Source: Bacteroidota bacterium
GTDB taxonomy: Bacteria; Bacteroidota; Bacteroidia; Chitinophagales; Chitinophagaceae
Direction: 5' to 3'
Length of the DNA stretch: 64,000 nt
Assembly: GCA_016868475.1 (NCBI GenBank)
Contig: VGGU01000003.1
Coordinates: forward strand, 1 to 64,000
Numbering within the stretch: position 1 is the stretch's first letter; each line of letters begins with the position of its first letter. Position numbers and translations under genes: made by a program. Of the stretch, positions 54,927-63,984 are shown piece by piece. Under the pieces are notes generated by a model that ran no database searches, had not been told where the DNA came from, and worked only from the letters and a program-made list of their open reading frames with translations.

Positions 54927-54930
54927 ATGA

Positions 54931-55827
54931 CTAGTTATGACCTGAAGTTACTTCAAACTTCTTTTTCCTGTGTTGCGTTAGCCATAAATGCATTAGCAGG
55001 GCAGCCAAAATCAAGCAAAAGCCAATATAAAACCACTTATTAAGCAATTGATCTTCCCGATATACCAAAAAAGCTAATAAAATCCCGTACACAGGCTCCA
55101 AATTAAAGGCTAGATTAATGGTGAAGGCAGAAAGTTTTTGCAGCGCCGCGCCTGAAAGCTGAAAAGCCCACACAGAACAAAACCAGGACAAGACTAACAG
55201 CCACCCAATATCGGACCAACTGGGTATCCATCGAAAGGTTCCAATTGACAAATTGTAAAAAGGAATAATTAAAAGCACAAAAACAAAACCAAAGCTCTGT
55301 TGCCATAGCAGCAAAGTTTCCACATTTGTTTTTTTGAGCACTTCTCTATTGATTATAGGAAAGAGCGCAGCAAAAAAAGCAGAAATGACCCCGAGTATAA
55401 TACCCCATGTGTATCGAGTATCAAAGTGAAAAATTAAATAAACGCCAAACAAGGTTACTACCCCCAAACCAAGTTCTATCCAATTTATCTTTTGACGAAG
55501 TATCAATGGTTCTAACAGGGCGGTAAAAAAACTAACCAACGCGAAGCACACTAACGCAATAGAAACAGTTGAGTATTTTATAGCACCATAAAAAGTAATC
55601 CAATGACTAGCTGCAAAAACTGCTGCTAGTAATATTTTAGCTTGAGTTGATCCGGAAATAGGTTGAATAGCTTTTCTCCAATTGAAAATAACCCACATGG
55701 TGATAGCTGTGAATAACAATCGATAGCAGACAAGCATTAACTCATTAAGTGTAATGAGTCTTCCCAGGATTCCGGTCATTCCGGCTAATAGAACTGCTCC
55801 ATGCAGCTGCAAGTAGGCTTTTCGCAT
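54931..55827 (-). CDS. EamA/DMT-family transporter
   Basis: A 298-residue protein with ten hydrophobic spans in two EamA repeats; the first repeat includes GMTGILGRLITLNELMLVCY, the second LLVLSWFCSVWAFQLSGAAL and LNLEPVYGILLAFLVYRED, the EamA signature (NLEPV). Such proteins export amino acids, nucleobases or sugars. Substrate unknown. It starts 3 bases after the GT2 stop and lies 4 bases before the S9 gene in one leftward transcript. Confidence 0.9.
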   Translation of the reverse strand: MRKAYLQLHGAVLLAGMTGILGRLITLNELMLVCYRLLFTAITMWVIFNWRKAIQPISGSTQAKILLAAVFAASHWITFYGAIKYSTVSIALVCFALVSFFTALLEPLILRQKINWIELGLGVVTLFGVYLIFHFDTRYTWGIILGVISAFFAALFPIINREVLKKTNVETLLLWQQSFGFVFVLLIIPFYNLSIGTFRWIPSWSDIGWLLVLSWFCSVWAFQLSGAALQKLSAFTINLAFNLEPVYGILLAFLVYREDQLLNKWFYIGFCLILAALLMHLWLTQHRKKKFEVTSGHN

Positions 55828-55830
55828 ATC

Positions 55831-56574
55831 TCAATGCAGAGGTTGGGCAGAGCGGTAATCTGTTGATGAAGCATAGCGACTTAGCAGCCAAACCCCCACT
55901 ACTCCCTCTTTGATAATACCTTTATTCATCTTTGAACTTCCGCGAGTACGATCCTGAAAAACTATGGGAACTTCTTTTATGCTAAACCCTAATTTCCAAA
56001 CAGCATACTTCATTTCAATTTGAAATGCATACCCTACAAATCTGATTAGATCCAAATTAATTTCAGCAAGCACGGCAGCTCGATAGCACACAAATCCTGC
56101 CGTAGGATCCTTCACCTTCATTTTTGTAAGCACCCGCGTATATAGAGAAGCCCCTTTTGATAATAAGATCCGAGAAAATGGCCAATTAATTACCCCTCCA
56201 CCCTTAACATACCTGGACCCAATAGCAACATCAGCCTGTCCAATGGTACATGCTTGATGCAACCGAATCAAATCCTTGGGATTGTGTGAAAAATCCGCAT
56301 CCATTTCAAAAATAAAAGCATACCCCTTTTCAAGGGCCCACCGAAACCCATGAATATAAGCCTTTCCAAGCCCCCCTTTCCCTTTTCGCTCTTCTAAAAA
56401 CAAACGGCTTGGATAAGAACTACATAATTCTTTTACTAATGTAGCCGTTTGATCAGGAGAAGTATCGTCTACCACTAATACATGAAAATAACCTGGCAAA
56501 GACAATACCGCCTCGATGATTGAAACGATATTTTCTTTTTCGTTATATGTTGGTATGATAACAAGCTTATCCAT
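55831..56574 (-). CDS. Polyprenol monophosphomannose synthase-like glycosyltransferase (GT2)
   Basis: The start is ATG 56574 (MDKLVIIPTYNEKENIVSII); the frame upstream to 56640 is within the exonuclease gene. The 247-residue GT-A enzyme has VLVVDDTSPDQTATLV, FIFEMDADFSHNPKDLIRLH (the DAD metal site), IGSRYVKGGGVINWPFSRIL, and LGFSIKEVPIVFQDRTRGSS: the dolichol-phosphate mannose synthase pattern. No C-terminal membrane domain follows, consistent with a soluble/peripheral Dpm1-like form. It charges polyprenyl phosphate with a sugar for glycosylation. Eight-base overlap with the exonuclease. Confidence 0.92.
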   Translation of the reverse strand: MDKLVIIPTYNEKENIVSIIEAVLSLPGYFHVLVVDDTSPDQTATLVKELCSSYPSRLFLEERKGKGGLGKAYIHGFRWALEKGYAFIFEMDADFSHNPKDLIRLHQACTIGQADVAIGSRYVKGGGVINWPFSRILLSKGASLYTRVLTKMKVKDPTAGFVCYRAAVLAEINLDLIRFVGYAFQIEMKYAVWKLGFSIKEVPIVFQDRTRGSSKMNKGIIKEGVVGVWLLSRYASSTDYRSAQPLH

Positions 56575-57337
56575 TTTTTTTAAGCATAGCGCGAGCGTAT
56601 AGTTCAGTAAGCTTACTTTTTGTATGCTGAGGAAAATCACCTTTCATCATCCAATCGTAGTATTGTGGCTCCGCTCGTAAGACTTCAGCAACAGGTTTAC
56701 CTTTAAATTTTCCGAAGTTGAAAACTTCTACTCCATTTTCCCAAATAAATCTCCGTGCAAAATCAATGATTGGCTCTTCGCCGGTCACTTTTAATATGGC
56801 ATCCACTGAGCTACCCAACTCAGGATAGCGGTTTACCTGTGCTTCCAAAATTTCCACAGTTGCCATTACATCCGCCTCCGCACTATGAGCGTTTTCCAAT
56901 GATTTTTTACAGTAGAATTGATAGGCGGCAGAAAGTGTGCGAGGCTCCATCTTGTAAAAGATTTGTTGCACGTCTAGTAGCCGGCGACCTTTCATATCAA
57001 AATCAACTTGGGCACGAAGAAACTCTTCCACGAGCAGAGGGATATCAAATCTGTTTGAATTGTATCCTGCCAAATCACAACCATCCAACATTTGCTTTAA
57101 CTCCTGGGCCACTTGTGCAAACAGGGGCGCATCCTTGACCATTTCATCGGTAATTCCATGCACCTCAGTGGATGCTTTTGGAATTGACATGCCTGGGTTG
57201 ATCAATTTTCGTTTAGTTGTTCTTGTTCCATCGGCCAGGACTTTAACAATTGCAATTTCAATTACACGGTCAGTCCCCAGGTTGACACCTGTTGTTTCCA
57301 GATCAATGAAAGCCAATGGCTTGGTAAGCTGTAGCAT
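56567..57337 (-). CDS. DEDDh 3'-5' exonuclease (DNA polymerase III epsilon-like)
   Basis: A 256-residue exonuclease: ExoI FIDLETTGVNLGTDRVIEIA (DxE), the HGITDEMVKDAP segment, ExoII NSNRFDIPLLVEEF, and ExoIII HSAEADVMATVEIL (HxAxxD). These supply the DEDDh metal ligands. A C-terminal region FNFGKFKGKPVAEVLRAEPQ then YYDWMMKGDFPQHTKSKL resembles the DUF3820-type putative quorum-sensing/exonuclease-associated tail. It may be an accessory proofreader or RNase-T-like enzyme rather than a polymerase subunit. First gene of the exonuclease-GT2-DMT-S9 run. Confidence 0.92.
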   Translation of the reverse strand: MLQLTKPLAFIDLETTGVNLGTDRVIEIAIVKVLADGTRTTKRKLINPGMSIPKASTEVHGITDEMVKDAPLFAQVAQELKQMLDGCDLAGYNSNRFDIPLLVEEFLRAQVDFDMKGRRLLDVQQIFYKMEPRTLSAAYQFYCKKSLENAHSAEADVMATVEILEAQVNRYPELGSSVDAILKVTGEEPIIDFARRFIWENGVEVFNFGKFKGKPVAEVLRAEPQYYDWMMKGDFPQHTKSKLTELYARAMLKKNG

Positions 57338-57423
57338 AACAGTAAAGGTAGTATTTAGATGAGTGAATTTCCCTAAATTTATTCTCTCCAGCCGCTGCTG
57401 TCAAGTTGCAATAGCAAAATTGT

Positions 57424-57431
57424 TAGCTTTG
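57424..57431 (+). promoter_or_regulatory. -7 box upstream of the small lipoprotein
   Basis: TAGCTTTG, 17 bases before ATG 57449. No clear -33. Its presence supports the short frame behind it as a gene. Confidence 0.45.
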
Positions 57432-57448
57432 CGTTCAAACTTTAACTG

Positions 57449-57571
57449 ATGCGCAGGTCCCTACCATTATTATTAAGTCTTTTGATCCTTACTGGAATAT
57501 TATCATCCTGTGTAGCGCCTAGAGAAGGTTGTCCAATGAATGCAAGTCCTCGCACTAAATACCGGGCTTAA
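57449..57571 (+). CDS. Small 40-residue lipoprotein
   Basis: Reads MRRSLPLLLSLLILTGILSS then CVAPREGCPMNASPRTKYRA and a TAA stop. The first 20 residues are a lipoprotein signal with lipobox LSSC (Cys21); only about 20 residues remain after processing, ending in GCPMNASPRTKYRA. Other Bacteroidota have comparable tiny lipoproteins with a C-terminal GCPxxxxRxKY tail, as I recall. A -7 box precedes it. It stands alone between the exonuclease and asnB in the 57338-57766 gap; the remaining 57572-57766 shows no feature that I can support. Confidence 0.7.
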   Translation: MRRSLPLLLSLLILTGILSSCVAPREGCPMNASPRTKYRA

Positions 57572-57766
57572 TGCCTGTAGTTTTATTTTGTAATCTGCCT
57601 AGTCCAAGTATCTGTTCTTCCTAATAAAGAAATGCCTACATAACCTCTGACCTCGATTGTATTTGAATTGGTCATTTTTATGGAATTGCATAATCATTAA
57701 GCATGAGTTAACCTAAGATTATCAAATAATTGTTTAAATTCAAGTCGTTTACAAACAGACTTACTT

Positions 57767-59440
57767 ATGTGCGGAATCGTATGCGCTTTTGAACTAAAAC
57801 AAAGTTCAGAAATATTAAGACCACAACTTTTGTCCATGTCAAAAACTCTTCGTCACAGAGGGCCAGACTGGAATGGCATTTTTGATCATCCCAAGGCAGT
57901 GATGGCGCATGAGCGTTTAGCTATAGTAGATCCTTCATCGGGTAAGCAGCCACTCTTAAGCGCAGATGGCAAGCTGGTGCTTGCCGCTAATGGAGAAATA
58001 TATAATCATCAAAGCATTCGCAAACGTTTTGAAGGCAAGTATCCTTTCAAAACCGGTTCCGATTGCGAAGTGATACTGGCACTATATGATCAACAGGGCC
58101 CTGCCTTTTTGGAAGAGCTCAATGGAATCTTTGGATTTGCCTTATATGACGTAGAAAAAGACACCTACTTCATTGCACGAGACCATATTGGCATTATACC
58201 CCTGTATATTGGTTGGGATATGCACGGCACTTTTTTTGTTGCCTCTGAATTAAAAGCGCTGGAAGGCACTTGTACAAAAATTGAACTCTTCCCTCCGGGA
58301 CATTACTATTACAGCAGAGATAAAAAAATGACAAGATGGTACCAACGAGAGTGGACTTCTTTTGATGCAGTAAAAAACAACCAAACCTCAATAGATGCAT
58401 TGAGAAATGGATTGGAAGCGGCCGTTCATCGTCAACTCATGTCAGATGTTCCTTATGGCGTATTACTTTCCGGCGGGCTTGACTCCTCCGTTATTTCAGC
58501 CATTGCAAAAAAGTATGCACAAAAACGTATTGAGTCAGGCGATCAGGAAGATGCGTGGTGGCCACAGCTGCACTCCTTTTCGGTGGGACTGGAAGGATCG
58601 CCCGATCTGGCGGCTGCTCGCAAGGTAGCCGCACATATAGGGACCATTCATCATGAAGTTAAGTTTACTATTCAGGAAGGGCTCGATGCCATTCGGGATG
58701 TAATCTACTATTTGGAAACCTATGATATTACTACGGTCCGTGCTTCTACCCCAATGTATCTTATGGCAAGGGTAATTAAATCGATGGGTATTAAAATGGT
58801 GCTTTCTGGTGAAGGAGCCGATGAACTCTTTGGTGGCTACCTGTATTTCCACAAAGCACCCTCTGCCAAAGATTTTCATGACGAAACAGTGCGCAAACTG
58901 GATAAGCTTCATATGTATGATTGTTTGCGAGCAAATAAAGCATTGGCAGCATGGGGCATTGAAGGACGTGTTCCGTTTTTGGATAAGGAATTTATGGATA
59001 TTGCTATGCGCGTGAACCCAAATGACAAAATGATACGGCCGGACAGAATGGAAAAGTGGCTGATACGAAAAGCATTTGAAGACTACCTCCCTGCAGCAGT
59101 AGCATGGCGACAAAAAGAACAATTTTCAGATGGCGTAGGATATAGCTGGATAGATACACTAAAAGAAATGGTACAGCGTGAAGTGAGCGATGAACAGCTT
59201 TCCAACGCACACTTTAGGTTTCCATTGCAAACGCCAAACACCAAAGAAGAATATTATTACCGCTCAATCTTTGAATCACATTTTCCTTCAGATGCAGCAG
59301 CACGCTGTGTTCCATCGGTTCCCTCAGTAGCTTGTAGCTCTCCGGTAGCACTAGAATGGGATGAGGCGTTTAAAAACATGAATGACCCATCTGGGCGTGC
59401 AGTGGCAAATGTGCACACCGATGCTTATAAACAATCCTAA
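57767..59440 (+). CDS. asnB: Asparagine synthase (glutamine-hydrolysing)
   Basis: AsnB makes asparagine from aspartate with ATP and glutamine. Cys2 of MCGIVCAF is the glutaminase nucleophile; RLAIVDPSSGKQPLLSADGK, NGEIYNHQSIRKRFEG and ARDHIGIIPLYIGW are the glutaminase-domain signatures. The synthetase domain has the PP-loop LLSGGLDSSVISAIAKKY and VLSGEGADELFGGYLYFH. Length 557 matches E. coli AsnB (about 554). No promoter box of the TAnnTTTG type is seen in the 195 bases upstream. Convergent with the tmRNA gene, 16 bases apart. Confidence 0.96.
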   Translation: MCGIVCAFELKQSSEILRPQLLSMSKTLRHRGPDWNGIFDHPKAVMAHERLAIVDPSSGKQPLLSADGKLVLAANGEIYNHQSIRKRFEGKYPFKTGSDCEVILALYDQQGPAFLEELNGIFGFALYDVEKDTYFIARDHIGIIPLYIGWDMHGTFFVASELKALEGTCTKIELFPPGHYYYSRDKKMTRWYQREWTSFDAVKNNQTSIDALRNGLEAAVHRQLMSDVPYGVLLSGGLDSSVISAIAKKYAQKRIESGDQEDAWWPQLHSFSVGLEGSPDLAAARKVAAHIGTIHHEVKFTIQEGLDAIRDVIYYLETYDITTVRASTPMYLMARVIKSMGIKMVLSGEGADELFGGYLYFHKAPSAKDFHDETVRKLDKLHMYDCLRANKALAAWGIEGRVPFLDKEFMDIAMRVNPNDKMIRPDRMEKWLIRKAFEDYLPAAVAWRQKEQFSDGVGYSWIDTLKEMVQREVSDEQLSNAHFRFPLQTPNTKEEYYYRSIFESHFPSDAAARCVPSVPSVACSSPVALEWDEAFKNMNDPSGRAVANVHTDAYKQS

Positions 59441-59456
59441 ATAAAATAAATGAAAG

Positions 59457-59843
59457 TGGAGGCGACCGGATTCGAACCGGTGTCCAAACATATTCGTCGA
59501 AAGCCTTCTACATGTTTATTTCGGAATTAATTGTCGGGAGTAGACAGGAACCGGACAAACCAATTTACCCCGTAGTCGTAATTGTCTTGAAAAAGCAGCA
59601 CGACCGTCCCTTTGGAAAGAGACCAGCTTTTTGCAACCTGTATTGTTTGTTGAGTCGGCGGCGGGGCTTGGTAACAGATAAACCGGCCCGGCGGCCCAAA
59701 TGACTACCTAATCACTGATTAAGCAGCCATGGCATACTGAGTATTGCCATTTATAGTCTCGTATTCAGATTTAACTGCTAATTACGCAACGCAGTACATG
59801 CTTATACTTTCAAAGAGCTATGCTGTCAAAACCAAACGCCCCC
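59457..59843 (-). ncRNA. ssrA: Transfer-messenger RNA (ssrA)
   Basis: tmRNA rescues stalled ribosomes by trans-translation. Leftward the 5' end GGGGGCG (59843-59837) pairs with CGCCTCC next to the discriminator A at 59457, making a 7-bp acceptor stem with one G-U. After the 5' stem comes TTTGGTTTTGACAGCATAGC, near-universal in tmRNA. The T arm is ACCGG-TTCGAAT-CCGGT before the 3' end. The CCA is not encoded. The tag frame ends GGC AAT ACT CAG TAT GCC ATG GCT GCT TAA (59748-59719), giving GNTQYAMAA; alignment to other Bacteroidota tags such as GEESYAMAA suggests GGC as resume codon, but the preceding AAT is possible. Pseudoknots fill the middle (GGC/GCC-rich 59640-59705). Confidence 0.95.
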
Positions 59844-59863
59844 ATTTATCTTGCAAAGTTCGT

Positions 59864-61240
59864 TTATTTTCCCCATCCTAACCAATCATTGGCATTTGCG
59901 TAAATCATCAGGGAAAGTAATAACGCCATTCCAGTGAGCTGTGCATATTCTAAAAACTTATCACTAGGCTTACGCCCACTGATCATTTCATAAAGAGTAA
60001 AAAGTACATGGCCACCGTCTAAGGCAGGAATAGGTAAGAGGTTCATGAAAGCCAGTACAATGGAAAGAAATGCGGTAATTCTCCAAAAGGACTCCCAATC
60101 CCAAACTGAGCCAGGGAAAATAGAGCCCATTGATTTAAACCCTCCTACTCCTTTATAGGCGCCTGTATCAGGATCTAAGATTTTTTTGAATTGATCAATA
60201 TAGTCCTGCAATTCAGTTTTTGCCTTATTGATTCCTCCTGGAATAGCTGTTAAGAATGAATGTTTGTTTACTTCTAACTTAATCCAACCCAAACTATCCA
60301 TGTGCTTATAGTTATACCCATAAGCCAGAAACCCAATTTTGCCTTCTTCGCTTATTGGTAAATCCAAGGCAAGCTCTTGACCATTCCTTTCTACTAATAA
60401 GCTTACGGTATCACCTTTAACCATGAGCAGTTGTGTCTGAAGTTGATCATAGAAATCAAAACGCTTGTTGTCTATGGCAAGCATTTTGTCTCCAGCCCGA
60501 AGCCCCGCTTTATACGCAACACCCGTGTCTGGAACAAAATAGGCAATGGCAGGTCTGCGTACCTCTAAAAATCCTTTACGATCCTTGTTCCTGTTCTCAA
60601 TGAGCTGACCAATAAGATCTTTGTCAAGATTTATAGTAATCAAGTCCTGACCACGTTGTAGCTGTACTTTTTCACCCAGAATCAGTTTTCGGCGCAACTT
60701 TTCAAAATCTTTAACGGGCTGATTATCCACCGAAATGATACGATCGCCATTTCGAATACCCATCTTATATAAGGTGCTATCGACTACATGTACCCCGTAC
60801 TTCATGGAAGAAGTAGGAATTTTTTTATCCCCCCAAATCATCAGGATAAAAGCGTAAATAATAAATGCCACCAGCACATTCATCACCACTCCGCCAATCA
60901 TAATAATAAGCCGCTGCCACGCTGGTTTACTTCTAAACTCCCATGGTTGAGCAGGCTTATTTAGCGCCTCTTTATCCATGCTCTCGTCGATCATTCCTGC
61001 AATTTTTACATAACCTCCCAAGGGAAGCCACCCGATCCCATACTCCGTTTCTCCTTTTTTCTTCTTGAATAAAGAAAACCAGGGATCAAAAAATAGATAA
61101 AACTTTTCTACCCTGCATCCAAACCAACGAGCAGTAATAAAATGTCCAAACTCATGTAGAATAACTAAGATGGAAAGAGAAAGTAGAAGCTGTGAAGCTT
61201 GAAGTCCAACAGCGGACCAATCGATTGCAAGAATTGTCAT
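59864..61240 (-). CDS. rseP: RIP metalloprotease RseP
   Basis: RseP cleaves anti-sigma factors and leftover signal peptides within the membrane. The 458-residue chain has the HExxH zinc motif LVILHEFGHFITARWFGC (His29, Glu30, His33), two PDZ domains in the periplasmic middle (GIRNGDRIISVDNQPVKDF and AGLRAGDKMLAIDNKRFDF), and the C-terminal NLLPIPALDGGHVLFTLYEM site. Length is normal. It is the third gene of a leftward run after the GH3 protein and dxr; the tmRNA lies 20 bases beyond its stop. Confidence 0.95.
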   Translation of the reverse strand: MTILAIDWSAVGLQASQLLLSLSILVILHEFGHFITARWFGCRVEKFYLFFDPWFSLFKKKKGETEYGIGWLPLGGYVKIAGMIDESMDKEALNKPAQPWEFRSKPAWQRLIIMIGGVVMNVLVAFIIYAFILMIWGDKKIPTSSMKYGVHVVDSTLYKMGIRNGDRIISVDNQPVKDFEKLRRKLILGEKVQLQRGQDLITINLDKDLIGQLIENRNKDRKGFLEVRRPAIAYFVPDTGVAYKAGLRAGDKMLAIDNKRFDFYDQLQTQLLMVKGDTVSLLVERNGQELALDLPISEEGKIGFLAYGYNYKHMDSLGWIKLEVNKHSFLTAIPGGINKAKTELQDYIDQFKKILDPDTGAYKGVGGFKSMGSIFPGSVWDWESFWRITAFLSIVLAFMNLLPIPALDGGHVLFTLYEMISGRKPSDKFLEYAQLTGMALLLSLMIYANANDWLGWGK

Positions 61241-61272
61241 AGGTATAGCAACTGCCTTTTCAATGAGGTCAG

Positions 61273-62427
61273 TTAAAGGTTTATTTGATCAGCCGCAAAG
61301 TTACGCGCAGCTGCATCGCTTTCAAAATAATCCTCCAGTGAAGGATGTTGTATAAAAGGTATTTGCTGCATAGTTTTCTCGATAATAGTGGTCATATCTA
61401 AGAAGTTAATGCGATTTTTTAAAAAAGCAAAGACCACAATTTCATTAGCGGCATTCATCACACATGCCAGGTTCCCTCCCTTCTCCAGCGCCACCGTTGC
61501 CAATGCTAAATTTCTAAATGTTTTTACATCTGGGTCTTCAAATGTAAGTTGACGAACGGACTTGAAATCATAGCGTGGAAACTGGTTGGCAATTCGATTG
61601 GGGAATGCCAACGCATATTGTATAGGCAATTTCATATCAGGCAAACTCATTTGCGCTTTTATGCTTCCATCCTGAAACTGAACCATACTATGAATAATAC
61701 TTTGTGGATGGATGACTACTTGAATTTCACTTGGTTTTAAATTAAATAGCCAACGTGCTTCAATCATTTCCAAACCTTTATTCATTAACGTGGCAGAATC
61801 GATAGTAATCTTTGCTCCCATTGACCAACTGGGATGTTGTAAAGCATGTTCCTTTTTTACATTAACTAAATAATTTGTTTTCTTGCCCAAAAATGGACCT
61901 CCAGATGCGGTTAAAATAACTTTATCAATCTTGTTATGGGCTTCCCCTGCCAAACATTGAAAAATTGCAGAATGCTCAGAGTCAACAGGGATAATAGGCA
62001 CTTTATTTTCAAAGGCAGTTTGCATCACAATATCACCCGCAATGACCAAGGTTTCTTTATTTGCCAGTGCAATACTTTTTTTATTTCTAATAGCAGCAAG
62101 CGTAGGTCGTAGACCCGCATATCCCACAATAGCAGCCAACATTTGGTCATAACAATCCAGCGCAGCCACTTCTTCCAATGCGGCCTCTCCTGCAAAAACT
62201 TTAACAGCTAAAGGATCCAACGCCTCTTTCACTGCCTTATATTTATTGGGATCGCCAATCACTACCATATTTGGCCTGAATCGTCTTGCCTGTTCAATGA
62301 GTAATTGATCGTTTTGTTGTGCCGTTAAGATCTCGGCAGTGAACAAAGTTGGATTGGCGGCTATAACATCCAACGCCTGTGTACCGATAGAACCGGTTGA
62401 CCCAAAAATTGCAATACGTTTTTGCAT
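61273..62427 (-). CDS. dxr: 1-Deoxy-D-xylulose 5-phosphate reductoisomerase
   Basis: DXR makes 2-C-methyl-D-erythritol 4-phosphate in the MEP isoprenoid pathway. The start is ATG 62427 (MQKRIAIFGSTGSIGTQALD), though ATG 62442 is possible. The NADPH site is GSTGSIGTQALDVI; SIALANKETLVIAGDIV, PVDSEHSAIFQCLAGEAHN and ASGGPFLGKKTN with ATLMNKGLEMIEARWLF carry the metal- and substrate-binding residues. 384 residues, normal. It follows the GH3 gene by 22 bases and precedes rseP by 32; a dxr-rseP neighbourhood is common. Confidence 0.96.
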   Translation of the reverse strand: MQKRIAIFGSTGSIGTQALDVIAANPTLFTAEILTAQQNDQLLIEQARRFRPNMVVIGDPNKYKAVKEALDPLAVKVFAGEAALEEVAALDCYDQMLAAIVGYAGLRPTLAAIRNKKSIALANKETLVIAGDIVMQTAFENKVPIIPVDSEHSAIFQCLAGEAHNKIDKVILTASGGPFLGKKTNYLVNVKKEHALQHPSWSMGAKITIDSATLMNKGLEMIEARWLFNLKPSEIQVVIHPQSIIHSMVQFQDGSIKAQMSLPDMKLPIQYALAFPNRIANQFPRYDFKSVRQLTFEDPDVKTFRNLALATVALEKGGNLACVMNAANEIVVFAFLKNRINFLDMTTIIEKTMQQIPFIQHPSLEDYFESDAAARNFAADQINL

Positions 62428-62449
62428 GGAAGGTTGATGCATGAAGTAA

Positions 62450-63949
62450 TCAAATGATAGTGATGAATGAAAGTAAACCATCGGCAATAACTCGATCGTT
62501 GCTCAAGCGGGGAACTTTGTTTTGTCCACCCAATTTGCCAATAGAACGCATATAATTAATAAATCCGCCCTTGGAAATAACCTGTATTTGAAGGGGGCTT
62601 AATATGGAGCCTGTAATCAAATCCTTATAATACACATTTTTCTGCTGCAGATGGTTGTCGATGCATTTTGCAAAGGCATTCATGTCTGCGGGTGGTTGGT
62701 CAAATTCAATAAACCACTCGTGACAGGATTTTTCCTGGTCTTTACTTACGCGAGGGGCCACAGTAAATTCAGTTACAGCAACAGCAAATTCCTGACACGC
62801 TTTTTGAAGACTATATTCTACTTCTTCTCCAATAACATGCTCTCCAAATGCTGAGATAAAATGTTTAGTTCGTCCCACTACAATTAACCGGTACGGGTCC
62901 ACAGAAACAAAACGAACCACATCCCCAATTTCATATCCCCATAAACCAGCATTGCTGTTAATGATGAGTGAATAGTTTTCGCCAACTTGCACATCGGCCA
63001 ACGATAGTCGTTTAGGATTTTGCTTACCCACTTCGGATGCCGGTATAAATTCATAGAAAATCCCGCTATTGGTGTTGAGCAACAACCCTTGCTGATCCAG
63101 TGTATCCTGAAAAGCAAAAAAACCTTCACTGGCAGGGAATAACTCTATCGTATCCACCCTTCGTCCTATGCTTTCCAACAGTTTTGTTCTATAGGGCTCA
63201 AAATTGACCCCGCCCTGTACCATTACACTAAGGTTTGGGAAGAGTTCTCCTACTCGTTTACCACTTTTTGCGATTAGGGCATCAAAATACATTTGCATCC
63301 AAGGTGGGATACCGCTTATCAAAGTCATATTCTCATTATGCGTCTCCTCTACGATTTTTGTCAACTTGGCTTCCCATTCTTCTATACAATTGGTTTCAAA
63401 TGAAGGAAGCTGATTGGACCGTAAATAACTTGGCACATGATGATTGACAATGCCGCTTAGACGTCCGGTTGGGATACCCCCTACTCTTTCCAGCTCCGGA
63501 GATCCAGACAGAAAAATCAGTTTTCCATCTGCAAATCTGGTGTTGCCACTTTCAGCCATATAACATAATAAGGCATTACGAGCGGTATTGATATGGTTAG
63601 GGATAGACTCCTTGGTAATTGGGATGTATTTGATGCCGCTGGTAGTGCCCGAGGTCTTGGCAAAATATATAGGTTTCCCTTTCCACAACACGTTCTGTCC
63701 CCCTTCCTTTATCTTATCAATCCATGGTCTTAGCCCTTCATAATCCTGAACACAAACAGATTCCTTAAAAGACTGATAATCATTAACATCTGCCATTTTA
63801 ACCGACTTCCCGTATTGGGTTTTTTTTCCCGTGTCGATCAACTGACGTAGGATTCGCTGCTGATAGCTCAATGCCTCATGCATTTCTTTGCGAATTGTCC
63901 GATGGATAAAGGCTGCAAAAGGTTTGGCGAAAAATGACTTTATTTTCAT
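62450..63949 (-). CDS. GH3 (auxin-responsive promoter) family acyl-adenylate-forming protein
   Basis: ATG 63949 is chosen over the frame extension to a TTG at 63979. The 499-residue protein has the ANL-type ATP motif YFAKTSGTTSGIKYIPITK (near residue 110), YVKSNQLPxx-like YLRSNQLPSFETN, ELFPASEGFFAF, and the hinge GYEIGDVVRFVSVDPYRLIV with GRTKHFISAFGEHVIGEEVE. Plant GH3 enzymes adenylate jasmonate or auxin and attach an amino acid; bacterial members are common in Bacteroidota with no settled substrate. It leads a run GH3-dxr-rseP. A TAATTTTG box sits 27 bases upstream. Confidence 0.9.
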   Translation of the reverse strand: MKIKSFFAKPFAAFIHRTIRKEMHEALSYQQRILRQLIDTGKKTQYGKSVKMADVNDYQSFKESVCVQDYEGLRPWIDKIKEGGQNVLWKGKPIYFAKTSGTTSGIKYIPITKESIPNHINTARNALLCYMAESGNTRFADGKLIFLSGSPELERVGGIPTGRLSGIVNHHVPSYLRSNQLPSFETNCIEEWEAKLTKIVEETHNENMTLISGIPPWMQMYFDALIAKSGKRVGELFPNLSVMVQGGVNFEPYRTKLLESIGRRVDTIELFPASEGFFAFQDTLDQQGLLLNTNSGIFYEFIPASEVGKQNPKRLSLADVQVGENYSLIINSNAGLWGYEIGDVVRFVSVDPYRLIVVGRTKHFISAFGEHVIGEEVEYSLQKACQEFAVAVTEFTVAPRVSKDQEKSCHEWFIEFDQPPADMNAFAKCIDNHLQQKNVYYKDLITGSILSPLQIQVISKGGFINYMRSIGKLGGQNKVPRLSNDRVIADGLLSFITII

Positions 63950-63976
63950 GGGCTTGGGCCGATCAGGAAACAGGGT

Positions 63977-63984
63977 CAAAATTA
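63977..63984 (-). promoter_or_regulatory. -7 box upstream of the GH3 gene
   Basis: Leftward TAATTTTG, 27 bases before the ATG at 63949. The -33 position falls at or beyond the window edge, so it cannot be checked. Confidence 0.42.

Noticed and set aside
56770..57138. A 122-codon frame antisense to the exonuclease
   Set aside because: Shadow of the DEDDh exonuclease, whose catalytic residues are all in the leftward frame.
58535..59122. A 195-codon leftward frame inside asnB
   Set aside because: It is the shadow of the asnB synthetase domain; its translation has no recognisable motif and asnB carries all the family residues.
59512..59703. A 63-codon rightward frame after asnB
   Set aside because: It is inside the tmRNA gene on the opposite strand.
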